Source: Bacteroidota bacterium (GTDB lineage Bacteria > Bacteroidota > Ignavibacteria > UBA10030 > UBA8401). From it: a stretch of DNA of 25,940 nucleotides. A program made the translations under genes and the position numbers. Location of the stretch: contig JAVBYH010000412.1 of the NCBI GenBank assembly GCA_030824175.1, forward strand, positions 1 to 25,940, read 5' to 3'. Of the stretch, positions 17,323-23,366 are shown one piece after another; position 1 is the first letter of the stretch; each line of letters begins with the position of its first letter. Under the pieces are notes generated by a model. The model was not told the DNA's origin. It saw only the letters and a list, made by a program, of their open reading frames with translations, and did not search any database.

Positions 17323-19131
17323 TTACTCTTTGAGATGCGTAACGGTGCCGGAGCCGAACTTGCCCGGATAGGCGCCGTCTTCTTCGCTGCCGAGGAGGCC
17401 GGCGTAGATGGCGTCGTGAAGCGTCGGCTTCGCCTCGACCTCGCGGAGCACCTCCCTGATCTTCGTGAGGATCTCGTCCGTGTACACTCCCGCCATTGCG
17501 CTCGGCGCGATCTGCGCGTCGCCCATGAAGCGGAACGCATCCGTCACTGCGCGTATCGTATCGATGCGCGAGGTGATGCAGATGGGGCCGCGCGAGTACG
17601 CCTCGTCGGTGGAGGCGATCGTGATCGCATCCACGCCGAGTGTGGCCGCTAGCGCGGCGTGGTAGGACGTGGTGTTCGCGGACTGGATCCGCTCCTCGGA
17701 TTGCGTCATGAACGCGATCGGTTCGCCCGGCCAGATCGGACAGTCGACGATGTGCCGGAGCGCATAGATCTTCGCCGTGTTGTAGTCCACGAAATTCTGC
17801 TTCATCTGCCCGTTCAATACGATGTGCGGACCGTAGCAGAAGAGCGGTTTCAGGATCGCCTTGGCGCCGAGCTTCTTGCCGAGCATCACGTTGATGAGGA
17901 GTCCCGCGAGCGTTTTCCACGAGGGCACACCGGAGAGTTCATCGTTTCCGGGGATGTCGAACGCCATGCCGTACCGCGCACAGAGCCTCATGGCCTCGAT
18001 GCCGTCGACGGAGATGCGCTCCGGATCGGTGCCCGCGCCGAGCGAGCCGTAGACGAGGTCGATCTTCGAGAGGTTCGCGCCGGCTTCGCCTGCGAGAAGG
18101 ACCGTCTCCGGCGTGTTCAGTCCCCGGTGCGCCCGCACGGTGAGCAGCGTCGATTCGTCGAGGCTCTCGCGCATGAGGCGGATGTTTTCGAGCGAGGTGA
18201 TCGTGCCGTCGTTCTCGTGCGTCAGGCAGCCCTCGATAAGCCCTTCATAGCGCGCCTCCCACGACGGATTGATGATGAGGAATCCGTTGATGCCCCACCG
18301 CTCGCAGATCTTCCCGTGCGTGATGTCCATAACGGGACAGCCGCTGCCGAGGAATTTGAAGACGACAGGCTGCGCGTCGTTGTGCTGGATGCGCACGGGC
18401 TGGTACGGCGTGGAGGTCCCGAGAAATGTCGCGAGCGCCTCGCGCTCCCCGGCAGAGACGACACGCACGCCTTTCGGCAGGATCTTATGCTCGTTCGCGT
18501 CCGTGATCGTCCGGTCGCACAGCGCGTTGTAGCGCGCGCGCAGATCGGCAAATGTCGCCGGGTTCGTTTCGCGGAGCATCGCGTCGCGAAGCTTCATGCG
18601 CTCCACGCCGGGTGAGGTCTTGCCGTCGGCCCACGCCAGGAGTTTGTCGCAGATCGAGTCGAGAAGCGATTCGATCTCCTTGTCGAAGAACTTGTACGAG
18701 TACTTTCCGGCGATGTCGCGCCTCGTGCGCGTGTACCCGGCCGCCTCTTTCGGCAGCTCGCGGCCCTCGACGTATGCGATCACTTCATCGATCGTGGACT
18801 GGGCGCCGAAGCCCTTGTCGTACCCGAGCTCCGCCGCGAGCTCGGGTGTCACGGGCTTTCCGCCGATGACGACCTTCGACCGCTCGCGGATGCCCGCTGC
18901 GTCCAGCAGATCGGTGAAGCGCGCGAGCAGCTCCGCCACGCCGTAACCGAGCGTGCGGCTGACCATGATGAAGTCGTATTCGCCTTCGGCGGCGCGTTTC
19001 ACGATCGTTTCCATCGGCAGGTCGGGCTGCAAGAGCAGTGTCTGATGCCCGTGTTTGGCGAGTTCGGCATTGATGATCTTGATCCCGACATCGTGCACGG
19101 GATCGAGCGGTACGCAGAGAATTTTTGCCAT
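17323..19131 (-). CDS. B12-dependent aminomutase-like protein: KamE-like Rossmann domain fused to KamD/OraE-like barrel
   Basis: A 602-residue protein. Residues 1-130 read like the cobalamin domain of KamE (lysine 5,6-aminomutase beta): the loop LDPVHDVG (9-16), YDFIMVSRT (52-60), then GIRERSKVVIGG and ELGYDKGFG (80-109). Residues ~250-590 resemble the KamD/OraE barrel, with SLENIRLMRESLD at 313-325 close to KamD's QENFRLMREALD. Both likenesses are from memory. Three oddities: the B12 domain is N-terminal (C-terminal in OraE; a separate subunit in KamDE); the motif reads D-x-x-H-x-x-G instead of D-x-H-x-x-G; and the position 11 after the cobalt-binding His, where KamE and OraE carry the PLP lysine, is Leu24. 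The ATG at 19131 has AAGGAA nine bases upstream. A radical 1,2-amino shift is expected if the family fits, but the substrate is unknown. Confidence 0.75.
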   Translation of the reverse strand: MAKILCVPLDPVHDVGIKIINAELAKHGHQTLLLQPDLPMETIVKRAAEGEYDFIMVSRTLGYGVAELLARFTDLLDAAGIRERSKVVIGGKPVTPELAAELGYDKGFGAQSTIDEVIAYVEGRELPKEAAGYTRTRRDIAGKYSYKFFDKEIESLLDSICDKLLAWADGKTSPGVERMKLRDAMLRETNPATFADLRARYNALCDRTITDANEHKILPKGVRVVSAGEREALATFLGTSTPYQPVRIQHNDAQPVVFKFLGSGCPVMDITHGKICERWGINGFLIINPSWEARYEGLIEGCLTHENDGTITSLENIRLMRESLDESTLLTVRAHRGLNTPETVLLAGEAGANLSKIDLVYGSLGAGTDPERISVDGIEAMRLCARYGMAFDIPGNDELSGVPSWKTLAGLLINVMLGKKLGAKAILKPLFCYGPHIVLNGQMKQNFVDYNTAKIYALRHIVDCPIWPGEPIAFMTQSEERIQSANTTSYHAALAATLGVDAITIASTDEAYSRGPICITSRIDTIRAVTDAFRFMGDAQIAPSAMAGVYTDEILTKIREVLREVEAKPTLHDAIYAGLLGSEEDGAYPGKFGSGTVTHLKE

Positions 19132-19201
19132 TGCTGAAAGTTCCTTGTCAGTGAGTTCCGGGCCGCGGCCGTGCAGGCCGGCCGGGCCGTTCACGCCGTT
19201 G

Positions 19202-19438
19202 TCATGCCTTCACATGTGCGGCGAGCCATTCGTACCGGGCACCCGGTTTGTAGATGTACTTCCGCAGGCGCACGCGCATGCCGTAGCCGTCGAATTCCTC
19301 GAACATGATGTCCACGTCGCCGAGGTTCATCTCGCGCCCGAGTTCGAGCGCGAGCGTCTTGCCCTCGGCGGCGGTGGCGCAGATGATGTACGTTTCGATG
19401 TCGATCGCGTCCATGACGCGGTTCATTGCTGTGCTCAT
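19202..19438 (-). CDS. Small subunit resembling the aminomutase (OAM/KamE) dimerisation domain
   Basis: A 78-residue protein. Its central part (EGKTLALELGREMNLGDVDI, then a strand in DGYGMRVRLRKYI) parallels the ~80-residue N-terminal dimerisation segment of KamE (AVEAAKQLALKMGLEEPKVV, then DDGFTFFVVYG), as I recall it. In KamE and OraE this domain is fused to the cobalamin domain; here it is a separate gene 70 bases upstream of the cobalamin-plus-barrel gene, which lacks it, so the two products probably form one enzyme. The ATG at 19438 has GGGAG nine bases upstream. Too short for a firm family call by eye; the position makes it likely. It is not like OraS, which is longer and helical. Confidence 0.65.
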   Translation of the reverse strand: MSTAMNRVMDAIDIETYIICATAAEGKTLALELGREMNLGDVDIMFEEFDGYGMRVRLRKYIYKPGARYEWLAAHVKA

Positions 19439-19460
19439 TGATGTGTTCTCCCATGAAAAG

Positions 19461-19496
19461 CAATGACCGCCACCGGGATAGCGGTAACGGTCATTG
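19461..19496 (-). terminator. Hairpin with short T-run between PLP gene and small-subunit gene
   Basis: CAATGACCG and CGGTCATTG pair as a 9-bp stem, with an inner ACC/GGT extension and an 8-base loop. On the - strand it is followed by CTTTTC. Inside an operon this suggests partial termination or an mRNA processing/stability site that sets unequal expression of upstream and downstream genes. Confidence 0.5.
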
Positions 19497-19523
19497 GATG
19501 CGCGTCATACATCAGAGTGCTTC

Positions 19524-20987
19524 TTAGTCGATAATGCCCGCATGCTTCGAGACGATCTCGACGAGCATCACGAGACCGCGCACGGCCATCGCCATGCGTT
19601 CGGGGATAAGATTGCCCTGATGATCCGTTGTGCCGAGACCCGGCGAGATGAAGAAGTTGCCGTCGTACGCGATCGTGGGGATGATGCCCATCTGCGCGCA
19701 GCCGTCCTGGAAGAGGTTCGTGCTGGCGTACATGTCCTCGATCGAGAAGATGGGGATGCCCATCTTGCCGTTCGCCCAGCTGTCCTCGTAGTTCACTTCC
19801 ACCGCACCCGAGTTGTAGCTCTTGTAGATCTTGAAGAAAGGTTTGAGGCGCGAATCGATCTTCGCGAATTCTTCCGTGACGACCTGGTAGAGGTCCTCGA
19901 CCGGTTTCTTCGCCTTGGCGGGATTGTCGCGGAGCACCTTCAGCGCGGCGACCTGGCCCGAGAGAGCTTCCTTGCCCGGATCGAATCCGACGTAGGCGGC
20001 CTTGCCGTAGGACATGGAGCCGCCGCGGTTGCCGTGCATGCCCATCGCGCGGCGGATGTTGACCATCACGTCTTCCTTGCCGATGATGAGCGCGCTCGTC
20101 GGGGAACCCGTGGCCTTGTCCATCGAATAGATCATGACGTCGGCGCCGACGTTCTTGATGTTCGTGCCGATGAAGGGCATGCCCCAGGCGTTGTCCATCA
20201 CGTAGGGCACGTTGTATTTTTTCGCGATCGCGGCGATGCCCTTCGAGAGCAGCGGCGTACCGTTCTCATCCTTGTCGCCGTAGCCGTAGCCGGGGCTGTC
20301 GTAGCCGATCGAGGCGAATCCGCCGAGCAGATGTGCGTGCGTCTGGGCCGCCTGTTCAATGAGTGCGAGGGATTCCTTCACCTTCACGTTCTTCATGAGG
20401 GGCGTGGGCCACGGTTTGATGCCGTGCACAGTATAGTCCGCGCCTTCGAGCGGCACCATGACAGTGTCGAAATTATTCTGGCGCTTGCCGTAGAAGCCGA
20501 GCTCGCCCGCCGCGACGCCGCGATCCGCGAGAATGTCCTTGTACTTCGCGGGGAACGGACGGCCGTACGAGGCCTGATGATGCATATGGCGTTCGAGGGG
20601 CGCGATGTAGCGCGTGCGATAGTTGTCGCCGCGGCCGAGCGCCGGGGGCGTCATGAGCGTATCGAACGAGACCCAGAGGCCCGCCTCGCATGTATTGATC
20701 GGGCAAGCGTCGTATTCGTCGCCGTACACGTCCTTCACGATCTCGCGGATCTGATCCACGTACACCGCCAGCGGAACGACCTTCAGTCCTTCGGCGTTCA
20801 TCGCGTGTTCGATGTCTTCGCGCATCGGGGCTGGGCAGCCGGAGATCGCGCCGGTAAGGCCGAACGCGCCCTTCAGTTCCGCTGGGATGTTGAGCGTCTC
20901 CGCCGCTTTCTTCGCTTCGGCGTAGATTGCCGGCATGCTCTGCTGCAGTTTTTTGTACATCTGAAATCGATATTTGGGTGCTGCCAT
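19524..20987 (-). CDS. PLP-dependent enzyme, fold type I, unassigned
   Basis: A 487-residue protein. The pattern VMDNAWGMP (Asp265, pyridine-N contact) followed ~25 residues later by VMIYSMDKATGSP (Lys291, expected Schiff-base lysine), and a strand ending in GK (ALIIGKED), is that of fold-type-I enzymes such as SelA-like proteins and beta-eliminating lyases. The glycine-rich HLLGGFASIGYDSPGYGYG (219-237) may be the phosphate or substrate loop. The N-terminal 150 residues have a conserved-looking Cys set (Cys51, Cys95, Cys100) that I cannot place. I do not recognise the exact family; it is not OrtB-like (fold type II). The ATG at 20987 has AAAGG eight bases upstream. The frame runs open to 21215, but that overlaps the next gene. 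In an aminomutase-like operon it could process or make the amino substrate. Confidence 0.72.
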   Translation of the reverse strand: MAAPKYRFQMYKKLQQSMPAIYAEAKKAAETLNIPAELKGAFGLTGAISGCPAPMREDIEHAMNAEGLKVVPLAVYVDQIREIVKDVYGDEYDACPINTCEAGLWVSFDTLMTPPALGRGDNYRTRYIAPLERHMHHQASYGRPFPAKYKDILADRGVAAGELGFYGKRQNNFDTVMVPLEGADYTVHGIKPWPTPLMKNVKVKESLALIEQAAQTHAHLLGGFASIGYDSPGYGYGDKDENGTPLLSKGIAAIAKKYNVPYVMDNAWGMPFIGTNIKNVGADVMIYSMDKATGSPTSALIIGKEDVMVNIRRAMGMHGNRGGSMSYGKAAYVGFDPGKEALSGQVAALKVLRDNPAKAKKPVEDLYQVVTEEFAKIDSRLKPFFKIYKSYNSGAVEVNYEDSWANGKMGIPIFSIEDMYASTNLFQDGCAQMGIIPTIAYDGNFFISPGLGTTDHQGNLIPERMAMAVRGLVMLVEIVSKHAGIID

Positions 20988-21019
20988 TGGTGTGCCTTTC
21001 TGTTTGATATCCACGATAT

Positions 21020-21044
21020 GAAGAGCAGGAACAGTCCTGTCTTC
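21020..21044. other. Small inverted repeat in the leader of the PLP gene
   Basis: GAAGA/TCTTC and CAGG/CCTG arms with one bulged base and a 6-base loop, in the 77-base gap between the 143-residue gene and the PLP gene. On the - strand the T-run lies before the hairpin, not after it, so it is not a terminator for this operon. Confidence 0.3.
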
Positions 21045-21064
21045 AGAAAAAAATTCCGTTCTCT

Positions 21065-21496
21065 TTAGAATCCTTTGATAAAAATTTCGTCGCCCGCGCG
21101 CAGGCCCATCTCTTTTCCCGACCGGCGTTCTTTCGTGAGCACGATCGTATTCTGATGGTTCGGTACATGCGTGTCGTCGTATCCAGCGATGGTGCCGATT
21201 GTCTCGCCGTTCCACACGAGTTCGTCACCTGCAAGGAGCACGCCGCTCGTGAGGATCTCGACGAATGCGATATAGGCGATCGTCTCCACGGTCTTGCCCG
21301 GCCCCGCTTCCTCCTCCGTCGTCCCGATGAGCTCGATGATCGAACCCTGCGGAAACGCCCGCGAGATCGGCTGGATGAGACTCAGCCCGCGATTATCGAG
21401 GCGGCCGTCGAGGACGACGACGACCCTGCCGGTGATGTCCGTCTTCGCGTGGAAGAAATTTTTATTTGTCAATTTCCGTGCGTAGGGATCGCCCAT
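21065..21496 (-). CDS. Conserved-looking 143-residue protein of the mutase operon, function unknown
   Basis: A 143-residue soluble protein without signal peptide or membrane helix. It seems all-beta/mixed, with glycine turns: GRVVVVLDGRLDNRG (~22), GSIIELIGTTEEE (~50) and GDELVWNGETIGTIAGYDDTHVPNH (~90-113), ending LRAGDEIFIKGF. I recognise no family; it does not resemble OrtA. It starts 10 bases after the diaminopimelate dehydrogenase stop. Two adjacent ATGs compete (21499 and 21496); AAGG lies seven bases before the second, which I chose. Tight packing between ddh and the PLP gene suggests an accessory or small subunit of one of them. Confidence 0.7.
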   Translation of the reverse strand: MGDPYARKLTNKNFFHAKTDITGRVVVVLDGRLDNRGLSLIQPISRAFPQGSIIELIGTTEEEAGPGKTVETIAYIAFVEILTSGVLLAGDELVWNGETIGTIAGYDDTHVPNHQNTIVLTKERRSGKEMGLRAGDEIFIKGF

Positions 21497-21505
21497 CATA
21501 TCACC

Positions 21506-22411
21506 TTAGACCAATGATTTCACGAATGCGTCGACGCCGCCGCAGAGATAATCGACGACGGGGATTTCGATCATCGTGTAGCAGCCCGGCTTCTGTTTCA
21601 TCGTGGCGCGAGCGGACGAGACGATGACCTGCGCCGTGAGCGCGGGATTGTTCACCTTCAGGTCGAACGTCATGAGCTGATTCTGGGTGATGCCGGAGAC
21701 GCCCTTGCGTTCCATATGCACGCCATGTCCCATGTCTATGAGGTTTTCGATGTCCTCCACCTGCGTCACGTACGTGCGGTCCTTGATGAAGTACGGATCC
21801 TGCTTAATGTTCTTCTCGACCTCTTCAAACACCGCGCCTGCCTCGAGTTCCACGTACACCATGCGGCGGTGGATGCCCATGCCCGCGGGCACGGTGATCG
21901 AGAGCGCGTTCTTCACACCCTTCACGGCCTTCACTGCGACTGTATGTCCCATGGACATGCCCGGACCGTAATTCGTATAGGTGACGCCTTTGGGGGCCAT
22001 CGCGAGGAACCACCCGCGTATGACGGAGTTGACGCCCGGATCCCATCCCGCCGATATGATGGAAACGGCGTTATGCGCGCGCGCGACCTCGCCAAGCGCC
22101 GAGCGGAGGACCGGGATCTCGCCATGGATGTCGAAGCTGTCGACGGTGTTGATGCCGAGCTTCAGAATCTCGGAGGCTGTCTCCTTGATGGAGCGCGTCG
22201 GTCCGCAGAGCACCGCGACGTCGACCTTGCCGAGTTCCTTGATGTCCGACACGATCTTGACGCCGGCCAGTTCGGCGGGCTGCGTCGAGCCTGCGGACGC
22301 CTTACGGCGGACGACACCCACGAGTTCCATGTCCGGTTCCTGGGAGATCGCTTCCATAGCCGACCGTCCCACGTTGCCGTAACCGACGATTGCAATTTTC
22401 AATTTATTCAT
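21506..22411 (-). CDS. ddh: meso-Diaminopimelate dehydrogenase, type II (Symbiobacterium-like)
   Basis: A 301-residue NADPH-dependent dehydrogenase acting at the D-centre of meso-2,6-diaminopimelate, giving tetrahydrodipicolinate and ammonia (EC 1.4.1.16). The N-terminal Rossmann motif is IAVVGYGNVGRS-like (IVGYGNVGRS, residues 8-17), followed by GVVRRKAS, CGPTRSIKE, VDSFDIHGEIP and SAGWDPGVNSV. The sections GPGMSMGHTVAVKA, GHGVHMERKGVSG and NNPALTAQV follow the Symbiobacterium thermophilum enzyme as I remember it, rather than the Corynebacterium type; that type II is notable for making D-amino acids from 2-keto acids. AAGGAG sits five bases before the ATG. Being in an operon behind a FadR-like regulator, and near lysA, it could serve either diaminopimelate use or synthesis. 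A related D-amino acid as true substrate cannot be excluded. Confidence 0.87.
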   Translation of the reverse strand: MNKLKIAIVGYGNVGRSAMEAISQEPDMELVGVVRRKASAGSTQPAELAGVKIVSDIKELGKVDVAVLCGPTRSIKETASEILKLGINTVDSFDIHGEIPVLRSALGEVARAHNAVSIISAGWDPGVNSVIRGWFLAMAPKGVTYTNYGPGMSMGHTVAVKAVKGVKNALSITVPAGMGIHRRMVYVELEAGAVFEEVEKNIKQDPYFIKDRTYVTQVEDIENLIDMGHGVHMERKGVSGITQNQLMTFDLKVNNPALTAQVIVSSARATMKQKPGCYTMIEIPVVDYLCGGVDAFVKSLV

Positions 22412-22454
22412 ACACGCTCCTTAAGAAATAGTTCGGGTCATTTCGTTGAGATTG

Positions 22455-23168
22455 TCATTTGCTTTCGAGTGTACGCTTGCGTATAAAATCGCAGAGAGCC
22501 TTCCGCGCCATATCGCTGTGGGCCTTCACGATCGCCTCGGCGGCCGCGGCATCCTGTATTTTCAGTGCGGCGATAATGCCGTCGTGGTCGTGCACCGATT
22601 GCTCGAGGGCCGAGAGTCCCGTGACATAGATGTAATTGTAGCGGAGGGACTGTTTGCGCAGGATGTCGATGAGCTGATAGAGCTTTTCGTTGCCGCAGAT
22701 GCCGTTCAGGACCGAGTGGAAGCGGGCGTTGATGTCGAGGAGCATGCGCATATCCTTCTTCTTGGAGTGCACCTGCGCGCGCATTTGCTCGTTGATCTCC
22801 GCGAGCTGGTCGATCACCGGCCGTTCGGCGCGCGCAGCGGCGAGGCGGGCGGCGAGTCCTTCGAGTGCACTTTTGATGAGGTAGATCTCTTCGGCATCCC
22901 TCTCCGAGAGTTCCGCCACGACGGCTCCGCGCCGGGGAGTCACCTTCACGAAGCCTTCGGATTCGAGCTGCAGAAACGCCTCTCTGAGCGGCGTACGGCT
23001 GACGCCGAGCATCATGGAAACGTTTTCTTCCGTGAGGCGTTCATTGGGTTTGATCTTGCCTTCGATGATCGCGTCGCGGATCGTGGTGACGAGCTTCTCG
23101 CGAAGGGACTGAATTTCGGCACGGTCCAGATTGATCCTGGAAGTGCGCATTGTGTGCACTGTGTTCAC
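22455..23168 (-). CDS. GntR-family transcription regulator, FadR/FCD type
   Basis: A 237-residue cytoplasmic repressor-type regulator. The winged helix-turn-helix covers residues ~20-85 (LREKLVTTIRDAIIEGKIKP, ERLTEENVSMMLGVSRTPLREA, EGFVKVTPRRGAVVA). The C-terminal all-helical FCD domain has the expected ligand/metal residues: Asp145 and His151 in DINARFHSVL, His195 in HDHDGIIAAL and His217 in AHSDMARKAL. FCD regulators usually sense organic or amino acids and control their catabolism. The GTG start has AAGGAG five bases upstream; an internal ATG at residue 7 lacks one. It is first in the operon, 43 bases before ddh, with a palindromic operator candidate 17 bases upstream of its start, so autoregulation and control of the whole mutase operon are likely. 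Confidence 0.9.
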   Translation of the reverse strand: MNTVHTMRTSRINLDRAEIQSLREKLVTTIRDAIIEGKIKPNERLTEENVSMMLGVSRTPLREAFLQLESEGFVKVTPRRGAVVAELSERDAEEIYLIKSALEGLAARLAAARAERPVIDQLAEINEQMRAQVHSKKKDMRMLLDINARFHSVLNGICGNEKLYQLIDILRKQSLRYNYIYVTGLSALEQSVHDHDGIIAALKIQDAAAAEAIVKAHSDMARKALCDFIRKRTLESK

Positions 23169-23184
23169 GACGGCTCCTTATTGT

Positions 23185-23200
23185 ATATTGTATACAATAT
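23185..23200. promoter_or_regulatory. Perfect 16-bp palindrome, candidate GntR operator
   Basis: ATATTGTATACAATAT is fully self-complementary and contains TTGTATACAA, matching the FadR-subfamily half-site pattern TNGTnnnACNA. It lies just upstream of the ribosome site of the GntR gene, where binding would block transcription of the operon. Confidence 0.75.
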
Positions 23201-23302
23201 GTAAAGTCGGTGAATTTTTCCGAAAAGTCAAGGGTTATTTTACGCTATCCATGAAATACGGGGGGAGGAGAAACCGGACTGCGGGCAGCGATGGTGAAAA
23301 CG

Positions 23303-23340
23303 CGAGTCCCCGCAGCGCAATGCTGTGCTGCGGGGACTCG
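23303..23340 (-). terminator. Strong hairpin after lysA
   Basis: 17-bp arms (one G-T pair) with an ATGC loop, very GC-rich, 27 bases after the lysA stop. On the - strand it is followed by CGCGTTTTC, a short T-run. It probably ends lysA transcription before the mutase operon's own promoter region. Confidence 0.65.
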
Positions 23341-23366
23341 GAGGATTGCATCATTCCATTGTGCAA

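Noticed and set aside
19132..19201. GC-rich imperfect inverted repeat before the cobalamin gene
   Set aside because: The arms do not pair cleanly and no T-run follows; probably just GC-rich composition.
19202..19438. Ornithine aminomutase small subunit OraS
   Set aside because: OraS is about 120 residues and helical with a different sequence; this protein fits the KamE-type dimerisation segment better.
19494..21068. 524-codon + strand open frame opposite the PLP gene
   Set aside because: Its Val/His/Asp/Arg-rich translation has no motif, and the - strand shows a clear PLP site and ribosome site.
20988..21215. N-terminal extension of the PLP enzyme (76 extra codons)
   Set aside because: It overlaps the 143-residue gene, is Arg-rich, and a start with a ribosome site exists at 20987.
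21506..22411. 2,4-Diaminopentanoate dehydrogenase (Ord) of ornithine fermentation
   Set aside because: Ord is longer and DapB-like; the SAGWDPG, GHGVHMERKG and NNPALTAQ stretches follow diaminopimelate dehydrogenase.
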